Below, one piece after another: positions 1 through 6,799 of a stretch of DNA of 6,799 nucleotides. Within the stretch, counting starts at the first letter, position 1. Every line of letters starts with the position of its first letter. This stretch comes from Frankiaceae bacterium (lineage in GTDB: Bacteria > Actinomycetota > Actinomycetes > Mycobacteriales > SCTD01). The stretch covers positions 1 through 6,799 of the forward strand of contig JAJAYV010000111.1 of NCBI GenBank assembly GCA_026786045.1. Reading direction: 5' to 3'. The notes under the pieces are model-generated. The model worked only from the letters and a program-made list of their open reading frames with translations, was not told the origin of the DNA and ran no database searches. The position numbers and the translations under genes were made by a program.

Positions 1-528
1 CGGCTCGCTGGTGCCGGTGACCGACATCAGGCCGCTGCGCGCCTGTGCCATGACGTCGTAGCCCGGCTGGGCGCCGGCCGGTCCGTCGCCGCCCGCCCCG
101 CGCACCGACACCCAGACGGCCGACGCGCCCGCGCGCAGCTCCTCGAGCCCGAGCGCGACCAGGTGGTGCGGCAGGAAGTTCTCGACGACCACGTCGGCGG
201 CCTCGACCAGCCGGGCGACCACCGCCCGCCCCTGCGGCCGGGTGAGGTCGAGGGCGACCGAGCGGCGGTCGCGGTTGACCGAGAAGAAGTACGCCGCGTC
301 GTCGCCGTGGAAGGGCGGCCCCCAGTGCCGGGTGTCGTCGCCGCGGCCCGGCCGCTCGACCTTCACGACGTCGGCGCCGAGGTCCGCCAGCACCATGCAG
401 CAGTACGGACCGGCCAGCACGCGGGACAGGTCGAGCACGCGGACGCCGCCGAGCGGCCCCTGCGCCGGCAGCCCGGAGGGCCATCCCGGGCCCGCCGAGA
501 GGGCCCGCTCGAGCCCGTTGCTGGTCAC
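1..528 (-). CDS. Class III CoA-transferase (CaiB/BaiF family), N-terminal part
   Basis: This gene reads leftward and runs off the window edge after 176 codons; family members are usually about 390-400 residues, so the C-terminal half is missing. The family moves CoA between carboxylic acids, or racemises 2-methylacyl-CoAs, in the cytoplasm. The translation shows the family's N-terminal pattern: GPLGGVRVLDLSRVLAGPY (residues 28-46), then LADLGADVVKVERPGRGD with its CoA-binding Rossmann character, then YFFSVNRDRRSVALDL, and VVVENFLPH. At the cut end, PGYDVMAQARSGLMSVTG contains the expected catalytic aspartate (D158). The GTG at 528 was chosen because AAGG lies 8 bases upstream (537-540) and the conserved fold starts about 27 residues later. 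An in-frame ATG at 621 with GGAAG six bases upstream is a real alternative, but it would add an Arg/Pro-rich, lower-GC3 extension unlike the family. The substrate cannot be told from this half; a racemase of the AMACR type remains possible. Confidence 0.9.
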   Translation of the reverse strand, partial: MTSNGLERALSAGPGWPSGLPAQGPLGGVRVLDLSRVLAGPYCCMVLADLGADVVKVERPGRGDDTRHWGPPFHGDDAAYFFSVNRDRRSVALDLTRPQGRAVVARLVEAADVVVENFLPHHLVALGLEELRAGASAVWVSVRGAGGDGPAGAQPGYDVMAQARSGLMSVTGTSEP

Positions 529-543
529 CGGTGGAGCCTTCCA

Positions 544-564
544 CGGCGTGCTCGAGCGACGCCG
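544..564. repeat. Inverted repeat CGGCGT-N9-ACGCCG
   Basis: Two perfect 6-base arms (544-549 and 559-564) flank a 9-base centre that itself contains the 8-base palindrome GCTCGAGC (550-557). The element lies just upstream of the favoured CoA-transferase start, so it would be in that gene's 5' leader or promoter. It could be an operator or an mRNA hairpin. In such GC-rich DNA an element this short can also arise by chance. Confidence 0.35.
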
Positions 565-653
565 CGGCAACACGCGGAAGGGTGGCGACCTGATGTTCCC
601 CGCGGGGCGTCTCCGATGCATCTCGTTCTTCCGTTGCGGGTTTAGCCTCCTGT

Positions 654-667
654 GAGTGGGGTCACTC
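654..667. repeat. Inverted repeat GAGTG-GGGT-CACTC, possible operator
   Basis: Five-base perfect arms (654-658 and 663-667) are separated by four bases. An overlapping pair, GTGA (652-655) and TCAC (662-665), has a different centre. The repeat lies about 80 bases upstream of the binding-protein start and just downstream of the weak -10-like TAGCCT (643-648), a position where a repressor would overlap the transcription start. Operator function is inferred from place and symmetry only; the arms are short. Confidence 0.35.
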
Positions 668-734
668 CCTCGCCACCCCCCCGGACTCGAGGGATGCCCG
701 GACGTGGCCGTCAGCCCGGCGACCACACCTCTCC

Positions 735-740
735 GAGGAG
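735..740 (+). promoter_or_regulatory. Ribosome binding site GAGGAG of the binding-protein gene
   Basis: GAGGAG ends five bases before the GTG at 746. It decides the start: the open frame continues upstream to a GTG at 656, but that one would put about 30 extra residues before the lipoprotein signal peptide and would destroy its layout. Confidence 0.8.
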
Positions 741-745
741 CCGAC

Positions 746-2089
746 GTGCCTGACAGCAGCACCGGACCAGATCCCCGCGGCGGCCGAGCCGCTCCGACCC
801 GGCGACGGCGGCGCACGGCTGCCGCGGTGGGGCTGGCCCTGTCCGCCTCGGTGCTGGCCGCGTGCGGTGGCGACGAGGGCGGTCCGCAGACCCTCACCTG
901 GTACATCAACCCGGACTCCGGTGGCCAGGCCGAGATCGCCTCGCGCTGCACGGACGCAGCCGGCGGGGCGTACCGGATCGAGACGGCGGTGCTGCCTCGC
1001 GAGGCCGCCGCCCAGCGCGAGCAGCTGGTGCGGCGCCTGGCTGCCAACGACGACTCGATCGACCTGATGAGCCTGGACCCGCCGTTCATCCCGGAGTTCG
1101 CCGAGGCGAACTTCCTCGCCGAGATCCCCGAGGACGTCGCCGAGCGGGTGACCGAGGGCGTGCTGGACAGCGCGATCGTCGGGTCGACGTGGAAGGAGGA
1201 GCTGGTGGCGGTCCCCTTCTGGGCCAACACCCAGCTGCTGTGGTACCGGAAGTCGGTCGCCGAGGCGGCAGGCCTGGACATGACGCAGCCGGTCACCTGG
1301 GCCCAGGTCGTCGAGGCGGCCCAGTCGCAGGACAAGCTCGTCGGTGCCCAGGGCGTGCGCGCCGAGGCGCTCACCGTCTGGATCAACGCGCTCGTGGAGT
1401 CCGCCGGCGGGTCGATCATCACCGACACCGCCGCGCAGCCCGAGGACATCGAGCTGGGGCTGACCGACGAGCCGGCCCGGCTGGCCGCCGAGGTGATGCG
1501 CCTGGTCGCCACCTCCGGCGTCGGCGGACCGGCCTTCTCCACGCAGAACGAGGACAACGCGGCGACCGGCTTCGAGGGAGACGACGCCGGCTTCATGGTC
1601 AACTACCCCTTCGTCTGGCCCCGCGCGGTCGGCGCGGCCGAGGCCGGCACGCTCGACGCGTCCGTGCCGGCGGACTTCGGCTGGGCCGTCTACCCGCGGG
1701 TCGTCGAGGACCAGGATGCCGCCCCGCCGTACGGCGGGATCAACCTCGGGGTCGGCGCGTTCAGTCAGGCCCCTGAGCTGGCCTTCGAAGCCGCCGAGTG
1801 CATCACCAGCGAGGAGAACCAGGCCTACTACTTCGTCAGCAACGGCAACCCGGCGAGCAAGGCCTCGGTCTACGACGACCCCGAGGTGCTGGCGGCCTTC
1901 CCGCAGGCGCCGGTCATCCGCGAGTCGCTGGAGCTGGCGGCTCCGCGGCCGCAGACCGCCTACTACAACGAGGTCTCGCAGAGCCTGCAGCGCGTCTACC
2001 ACCCGCCGTCGTCCGTCCAGCCCGGTGAGACCGGCGAGCGGGCGGCCAAGCTCATCAAGGCCGTCCTGCGGAAGGAGCAACTGCTGTGA
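746..2089 (+). CDS. lpqY: LpqY-like sugar-binding lipoprotein of an ABC importer
   Basis: This 447-residue protein is the extracytoplasmic solute-binding subunit of a CUT1-type importer, tethered to the outer face of the membrane. The signal peptide has a basic n-region (TRRRRR, 18-23), a hydrophobic core and a lipobox LAAC, with C40 as the lipidation site. The mature part resembles, from memory, mycobacterial LpqY, the trehalose receptor: RCTDAAGG (67-74), LVRRLAANDDSIDLMSLD (94-111), EFAEANF (117-123), PFWANTQLLWYRKS (157-170), NYPFVWP (286-292), GGINLGVG (330-337) and RPQTAYYNEVS (401-411). C68 and C352 are the only cysteines in the mature domain and could form a disulfide. The stop overlaps the next start by four bases (GTGA), implying translational coupling to the permease. 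Trehalose is the inferred ligand; another disaccharide is possible. The gene symbol rests on resemblance plus gene order, without an alignment. Confidence 0.9.
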   Translation: MPDSSTGPDPRGGRAAPTRRRRRTAAAVGLALSASVLAACGGDEGGPQTLTWYINPDSGGQAEIASRCTDAAGGAYRIETAVLPREAAAQREQLVRRLAANDDSIDLMSLDPPFIPEFAEANFLAEIPEDVAERVTEGVLDSAIVGSTWKEELVAVPFWANTQLLWYRKSVAEAAGLDMTQPVTWAQVVEAAQSQDKLVGAQGVRAEALTVWINALVESAGGSIITDTAAQPEDIELGLTDEPARLAAEVMRLVATSGVGGPAFSTQNEDNAATGFEGDDAGFMVNYPFVWPRAVGAAEAGTLDASVPADFGWAVYPRVVEDQDAAPPYGGINLGVGAFSQAPELAFEAAECITSEENQAYYFVSNGNPASKASVYDDPEVLAAFPQAPVIRESLELAAPRPQTAYYNEVSQSLQRVYHPPSSVQPGETGERAAKLIKAVLRKEQLL

Positions 2090-3051
2090 GCACCACGACA
2101 CTGCCGCCGGCCGGCGAGAAGACCTCGCCGAAGTCGGCGCCCAAGCGGGCGATCAGCGACCGGGCGCGGGCGGAGCGCAAGCTCGGCTGGATGCTGGCCG
2201 GACCGGCTTTCGCGGTCATGCTGCTCGTCACCGCCTACCCGATCCTGCAGGCCTTCTACGAGTCGCTGTTCGACTTCCGGCTCACCGACCCTGAGAACCG
2301 GTCCTTCACCTGGTTCTCCAACTACTACGTCGTCCTCACCGACCGCATCTGGTGGATCTCGCTCGGCGTGACGCTGTTCATCACCGTGGTCACGGTCGCC
2401 GTGGAGCTCGTCCTGGGCTTCGGGCTGGCGCTGGTGATGGTCAAGGCGCTGTCCAGCATCCGGCCGATCATCCGCGCCGCCATCCTCATCCCCTACGCCG
2501 TGATCACGGTCGTGTCGGCGTTCGCCTGGCAGTTCGCCTTCTCGCTCACTTCCGGCTTCGTCAACACCTGGTTCGGCTGGGTGCCGGGCATCGGCGCGGA
2601 CACCGACTGGTTCGGCGGTCAGTGGTCGGCGCTGTTCGTCGTCTGCCTCGCCGAGATCTGGAAGACGACGCCGTTCATCTCCCTGCTCCTGCTCGCCGGC
2701 CTCGCCCAGGTGCCCGAGGTGCTGCAGGAGGCGGCCCGCGTCGACGGGGCGACCTGGTGGCAGCGGCTCACCAAGGTGACCATCCCGAACATGAAGGCCG
2801 CGATCATGGTCGCCCTGCTGTTCCGCAGCCTGGACGCGTTCCGCGTGTTCGACAGCATCTTCGTCATGACCGGCGGCGCCAACAACACCGAGACCGTGTC
2901 GTTCCTCGCCTACCGGCAGACCATCAGCCGGCTCGAGATCGGACTCGGCTCGGCGGTGTCGGTGCTGCTGTTCCTCTGCGTCGTGATCATCTGCGCCATC
3001 TTCATCAAGGGCTTCAAGGTCGATCTGTCCTCGACGACGGGAGACAAGTGA
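2086..3051 (+). CDS. sugA: Sugar ABC transporter permease, SugA/MalF type
   Basis: This 321-residue integral membrane protein is one of the two subunits that form the translocation path. After a basic cytoplasmic N-terminus (about 33 residues), six likely membrane helices are seen near residues 35-57, 92-119, 130-152, 181-206, 237-261 and 285-307. The binding-protein-dependent permease (EAA) loop is clear: EAARVDGATWWQ at 215-226, followed by KVTIPN at 230-235; this loop docks onto the ATPase. The length fits the SugA/MalF position without the large periplasmic insert of enterobacterial MalF. The GTG start at 2086 has GAAGGAG (2071-2077) eight bases upstream and overlaps the preceding stop by four bases. 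Its stop shares one base with the next permease start. Its place after an LpqY-like gene supports the SugA name; specificity for trehalose is inferred. Confidence 0.92.
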   Translation: MSTTTLPPAGEKTSPKSAPKRAISDRARAERKLGWMLAGPAFAVMLLVTAYPILQAFYESLFDFRLTDPENRSFTWFSNYYVVLTDRIWWISLGVTLFITVVTVAVELVLGFGLALVMVKALSSIRPIIRAAILIPYAVITVVSAFAWQFAFSLTSGFVNTWFGWVPGIGADTDWFGGQWSALFVVCLAEIWKTTPFISLLLLAGLAQVPEVLQEAARVDGATWWQRLTKVTIPNMKAAIMVALLFRSLDAFRVFDSIFVMTGGANNTETVSFLAYRQTISRLEIGLGSAVSVLLFLCVVIICAIFIKGFKVDLSSTTGDK

Positions 3052-3884
3052 TGTCGCGCCGGGAGAAGAACCTCTGGATCTTCGGTGGGATCCTGATCGT
3101 CATCTACGCGCTGTTCCCCATCGCCTGGATCGTGTCGCTGTCGCTGAAGGCACCGAGCGACCTGTCGAACCAGCAGTTCCTGCCGACGCAGGTGTCGTGG
3201 GAGAACTACGAGCTGATCCTCACCGGCGGCGCGAGCGACCTGTTCCTGCCGGCGCTCAGGAACTCCTTCGGCATCGTGCTGATCGCCACCGCGATCGCCT
3301 GCTTCCTGGCGATGTTCGCGGCGTACGCCATCGCGCGGCTCGACTTCCCTGGCAAGAAGCTGATCCTGTCGACCGCCCTGGCGGTGGCCATCTTCCCGGT
3401 GATCTCGATCGTGACGCCGCTGTTCAACCTCTGGCGCCAGATCGGGCTCTACGACACCTGGCCCGGCCTGATCATCCCGTACCTCTCGCTCACGCTGCCC
3501 ATCTCGATCTGGACGTTGTCGGCCTTCTTCCGCGAGATCCCGTGGGAGATGGAGCAGGCGGCGCAGGTCGACGGCGCCACCACCTGGCAGGCGTTCCGCA
3601 AGGTGATCGTGCCGCTGGCCGCGCCGGGCGTGTTCACCACCGCGATCATCGCCTTCTTCATCGCCTGGAACGACTTCGTCTACGGCATCTCGCTGACCTC
3701 CACCAACGCGGCCCGGCCGGTCCCGGCCGCGCTCGGCCTGTTCTCCGGGGCCTCGCAGTTCGAGTCCCCCACCGGCGGCATCTCCGCCGCCGCCGTCGTG
3801 GTCACCATCCCCGTGATCATCCTCGTCCTGCTCTTCCAGCGGCGCATTGTCGCCGGCCTCACCAACGGCGCTGTCAAGGGCTGA
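3051..3884 (+). CDS. sugB: Sugar ABC transporter permease, SugB/MalG type
   Basis: This 277-residue protein is the second membrane subunit, of usual MalG/SugB size. Six likely helices lie near residues 9-31, 72-94, 104-126, 139-160, 191-213 and 244-262. The EAA loop that contacts the ATPase reads EQAAQVDGATTWQAFRKV (168-185), followed by IVPLAAPG. Short external motifs such as FFIAWNDFVYG (202-212) are typical of MalG-like permeases. The ATG at 3051 was chosen because GGGAG (3039-3043) lies seven bases upstream; a GTG at 3048, in the same frame, would make a GTGA overlap with the previous stop but sits only four bases from that site. The one-base overlap implies coupled translation with the first permease, consistent with equal amounts of the two partners. 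The open frame extends far upstream inside the first permease gene, but that part is not coding. Confidence 0.92.
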   Translation: MSRREKNLWIFGGILIVIYALFPIAWIVSLSLKAPSDLSNQQFLPTQVSWENYELILTGGASDLFLPALRNSFGIVLIATAIACFLAMFAAYAIARLDFPGKKLILSTALAVAIFPVISIVTPLFNLWRQIGLYDTWPGLIIPYLSLTLPISIWTLSAFFREIPWEMEQAAQVDGATTWQAFRKVIVPLAAPGVFTTAIIAFFIAWNDFVYGISLTSTNAARPVPAALGLFSGASQFESPTGGISAAAVVVTIPVIILVLLFQRRIVAGLTNGAVKG

Positions 3885-3903
3885 CTGCCCGCCGGCCCGA
3901 CAC

Positions 3904-3910
3904 CTAGGAG
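3904..3910 (+). promoter_or_regulatory. Ribosome binding site CTAGGAG of the ATPase gene
   Basis: The site lies eight bases before the ATG at 3919, in the 34-base gap after the second permease. It fixes the start at MAAIEMKNI, where MalK-type ATPases normally begin, rather than at an upstream in-frame GTG (3847) inside the permease gene. Confidence 0.75.
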
Positions 3911-3918
3911 ACCCCGCG

Positions 3919-5217
<1,299 letters not shown>

Positions 5218-5223
5218 CGGCGA

Positions 5224-5253
5224 CGGGACGGCGGGTCGAGGCCCGTCGTCCCG
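5224..5253 (+). terminator. GC-rich hairpin after the ATPase gene, possible terminator or attenuator
   Basis: A 12-base-pair stem (5224-5235 with 5242-5253, one G-U pair, otherwise Watson-Crick) closes a six-base loop TCGAGG and begins seven bases after the ATPase stop. No T-run follows (CTGCACTGCA), so it is not a classic intrinsic terminator; high-GC actinobacteria often have such hairpins without a U-tract. It may end or reduce transcription before the kinase-like gene, or protect the 3' end of the importer mRNA. Confidence 0.6.
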
Positions 5254-5306
5254 CTGCACTGCACGGGTCGGGGTGCGAGGCTGCGCGGGAGGATCGGAGG
5301 GCAGCC

Positions 5307-6641
5307 GTGGCGAGTGCGACGGACCTGAGGTTCCGCGTCAGCTCCCCGGGCCTGCTCCGGCTGCCCTGGGACCTGCCGCTGGAGCAGTGGGGACCCGACA
5401 CGGCCGACCTGCGCGAGCTGCCGGTCGGCCCGAGCCGGCACCTGGTCCGTTTCCCCTACGTCGACGGCCGCCTGTGGGCGGTCAAGGAGCTGCCCGAGCG
5501 GGTGGCCGGCCGGGAGTACGCGGTGCTGCGCCAGCTCGAGGTCAAGGACCTGCCGGCGGTGCGGGCGGTCGGGCTCGTGGTCCAGCACGAGTCAGGCAAC
5601 GCGCTGCTCGTCACCCGCTACCTCGAGCGGTCGTGGCAGTTCCGGCGGCTGCTCATGCGGCTGCCGCCGAACCGGCCGCTGCACCGCGCCCGGCTGCTCG
5701 ACGCGATGGCCAGCCTGCTCGTCGACCTGCACCGCAACGGCGTCTACTGGGGCGACTGCTCGCTGGCCAACACGCTGTTCTCCCGCGATGGCCAGCGCCT
5801 GCAGGCCTGGCTGGTCGACGCCGAGACCAGCGAGATCCACCCCGAGTTGAGCACCGGGCAGCGGCTCGACGACCTTGACATCATGGTGGAGAACGTCGCG
5901 GGCGGGCTGCTCGACCTGGCCGTGATGCTCGACCGCCCGCCGGAGATCCACGCCCAGCTCATCGAGGAGGCGGCCGGGGTCGCCACCTGCTATCACGAAT
6001 TGTGGGACGTGCTCAGCGAGCAGCCGCTGCTCGACTTCGGCGACCGGCACGACGTCGAGGGGCGCATCCGCCGGCTCAACGAGCTGGGCTTCGCGGTGGA
6101 CGAGCTCAGCCTCCAGCCGACCGGGTCGGGTGACGAGCGGCTGCGGCTGAAGGTGACGGTCGCCGCGCGGCGCTTCCACGCGGTCGAGCTGTTCGAGCTG
6201 ACCGGGCTCGAGGTCGGCGAGGGCCAGGCGCAGGTCCTGCTCGCGGACCTGCACAGCTACGTCGCCACCTTGCCCGACACCGCACGCGGGCTGCAGCGCG
6301 GACCGAGCTCGGTCAGCCGCGCCGAGGCGGTGCAGCGCTGGCTGGACGAGGTGCTGCGGCCGCTCATGGAGCGCGCGCACGAGGCCGTCGGCCGGCTGGG
6401 CGACCCCGTGCAGGCCTACTGCGACCTGCTGGAGGTCCGCTGGCTGCTCAGCGAGCAGGCCGGCTGCGACATCGGCAACACCGCTGCGCTGGAGGCCCTC
6501 GCGAACCGGTCGCTGCCGACCGACTCGGCGGCCATGGTGGTCGTCGCGGAGGAGGACACCCTGGAGATGGCCCGGCCCACGCGCGAGCAGCTGGAAGCGC
6601 TGCGCGAGGAGACCGCCGGGACCGGAGACCGGGAGGGCTGA
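5307..6641 (+). CDS. DUF4032 protein with kinase-like (WaaP/Kdo-kinase-like) domain
   Basis: This 444-residue soluble protein of unknown function matches, from memory, the actinobacterial DUF4032 group, often labelled as lipopolysaccharide-kinase-like. The first ~200 residues read as a protein-kinase-like fold with key residues in place: K60 in WAVKEL (ATP lysine), E70 in GREYAVL (helix-C glutamate), D150 and N155 in VYWGDCSLANTLF (catalytic loop), and D171 in WLVDAETSE (the DFG-like metal site). It should therefore bind ATP and may be an active phosphotransferase. The remainder (about 210-400) is the C-terminal DUF4032 part, mostly helical with many charged residues and without recognised motifs, followed by a Thr/Glu-rich tail. 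There is no signal peptide or membrane helix. The GTG start has GGAGG (5296-5300) six bases upstream. It lies 89 bases after the ATPase gene on the same strand, past a hairpin, so it may be partly co-transcribed with the importer. Its substrate is unknown; it does not look like mycobacterial maltokinase. Confidence 0.85.
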   Translation: MASATDLRFRVSSPGLLRLPWDLPLEQWGPDTADLRELPVGPSRHLVRFPYVDGRLWAVKELPERVAGREYAVLRQLEVKDLPAVRAVGLVVQHESGNALLVTRYLERSWQFRRLLMRLPPNRPLHRARLLDAMASLLVDLHRNGVYWGDCSLANTLFSRDGQRLQAWLVDAETSEIHPELSTGQRLDDLDIMVENVAGGLLDLAVMLDRPPEIHAQLIEEAAGVATCYHELWDVLSEQPLLDFGDRHDVEGRIRRLNELGFAVDELSLQPTGSGDERLRLKVTVAARRFHAVELFELTGLEVGEGQAQVLLADLHSYVATLPDTARGLQRGPSSVSRAEAVQRWLDEVLRPLMERAHEAVGRLGDPVQAYCDLLEVRWLLSEQAGCDIGNTAALEALANRSLPTDSAAMVVVAEEDTLEMARPTREQLEALREETAGTGDREG

Positions 6642-6644
6642 GAC

Positions 6645-6799
6645 GTGGACGGGACGACGGCCGTACGGCTGGTGGCGCTGCTGCTCGCCCCGTCGGCTGT
6701 CGCGGGAGCCGTCGTGGTCGCCGTGCGCAGCGCCCGCGCCGTCGGGGCCCGGCGGCGGCGGCGGACGGCCATGCCGGCCGGTCCCCCGCTGGAGCAGAC
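6645..6799 (+). CDS. Small membrane protein, N-terminal part
   Basis: Only the first 51 codons are in the window and no stop is reached. The GTG start lies three bases after the DUF4032 stop, with GGGAGGG (6631-6637) seven bases upstream, so the two genes are probably translated from one message. The visible part has one hydrophobic helix (about residues 9-27, LVALLLAPSAVAGAVVVAV) followed by a strongly basic stretch, RSARAVGARRRRR (28-40), then a Pro/Gly-rich part. By the positive-inside rule the N-terminus would be outside and the basic tail cytoplasmic. I do not recognise the family. A longer protein with a membrane anchor is equally possible. Confidence 0.6.
   Translation, partial: MDGTTAVRLVALLLAPSAVAGAVVVAVRSARAVGARRRRRTAMPAGPPLEQ

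Larger units (their letters stand above)
529..745. promoter_or_regulatory. Divergent intergenic control region
   Basis: These 217 bases separate the leftward CoA-transferase from the rightward importer operon, so both promoters should lie here. No convincing -35/-10 pair could be read on either strand. The best rightward -10-like hexamer is TAGCCT (643-648), without a good -35 at the right distance; it sits in the least GC-rich part of the region, with TTCTT and TTTAG nearby. Two inverted repeats (544-564 and 654-667) are listed separately as possible operators. Carbohydrate importers of this type are commonly controlled by a local repressor, but no regulator gene is present in the window. 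Two translations entering this region were considered, as extensions of the flanking genes, and not favoured. Confidence 0.55.

Noticed and set aside
163..655. Two + strand open frames (163-645 and 242-655) in the CoA-transferase region
   Set aside because: The - strand encodes conserved CoA-transferase motifs over the same bases, and the + strand frames have low-complexity Arg/Pro/Ala-rich translations.
634..662. Promoter with TTGCGG (634-639) as -35
   Set aside because: The hexamer about 17 bases downstream (657-662, TGGGGT) does not resemble a -10 element.
656..745. Longer start (GTG at 656) for the binding-protein gene
   Set aside because: It would place 30 Pro-rich residues before the lipoprotein signal peptide, whereas GTG 746 has GAGGAG five bases upstream and gives a normal signal peptide.
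662..2101. 479-residue open frame on the - strand opposite the binding-protein gene
   Set aside because: It mirrors the real gene and is rich in Arg, Gly, Leu and Asp without any recognisable motif. Long antisense frames are expected opposite GC-rich coding sequence.
2352..3050. Upstream part of a 510-residue frame that would fuse a long N-terminal domain to the second permease
   Set aside because: This part overlaps the first permease in another frame and is Arg/His-rich nonsense. The true permease begins at 3051 with its own ribosome site.
5592..6380. 262-residue - strand frame opposite the kinase-like gene
   Set aside because: No motif, Gln/Val/Glu-rich shadow composition, and it lies opposite a gene with intact kinase-like residues.
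5307..6641. Identification of the kinase-like protein as maltokinase (Mak/Pep2)
   Set aside because: The neighbourhood makes it tempting, but the catalytic-loop context and the C-terminal region fit the DUF4032 group better, and the typical maltokinase N-terminal cap was not recognised.

Overview
The window is very GC-rich, uses GTG starts freely, packs its genes tightly and has a strong G/C bias at third codon positions. This points to a high-GC actinobacterium (Actinomycetota); I cannot name a genus from the sequence. It shows one nearly complete transcription unit on the + strand and the start of one divergent gene on the - strand. No RNA genes, mobile elements or CRISPR arrays were seen.

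Positions 1-528 (- strand) encode the N-terminal ~45% of a class III (CaiB/BaiF-type) CoA-transferase or racemase, cut by the window edge. A 217-bp divergent intergenic region (529-745) holds two short inverted repeats that could be operators. From 746 to 5217 lies a four-gene importer cassette: a lipoprotein solute-binding protein (746-2089), two six-helix permeases (2086-3051 and 3051-3884) joined by 4-base and 1-base overlaps, and a MalK-type ATPase (3919-5217). The binding protein resembles mycobacterial LpqY along much of its length, and the gene order matches lpqY-sugA-sugB-sugC. The best call is therefore a carbohydrate (CUT1) importer of the trehalose-recycling type. The family is well supported; the sugar itself is inferred.

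Seven bases after the ATPase stop is a 12-bp GC-rich hairpin (5224-5253) without a U-tract, a possible terminator, attenuator or 3' end stabiliser. Next come a protein-kinase-like DUF4032 protein (5307-6641) with all the usual catalytic residues visible, and, 3 bases after it, the beginning of a small single-helix membrane protein (6645 to beyond the window end).

As a working model, the lipoprotein captures a disaccharide outside the cell, the two permeases and the ATPase bring it in, and the downstream kinase-like protein may act on the imported sugar, on a related pathway, or on a regulatory target. That last role is unknown and is the most interesting open question here. The CoA-transferase is probably unrelated to the importer and shares only the divergent control region.
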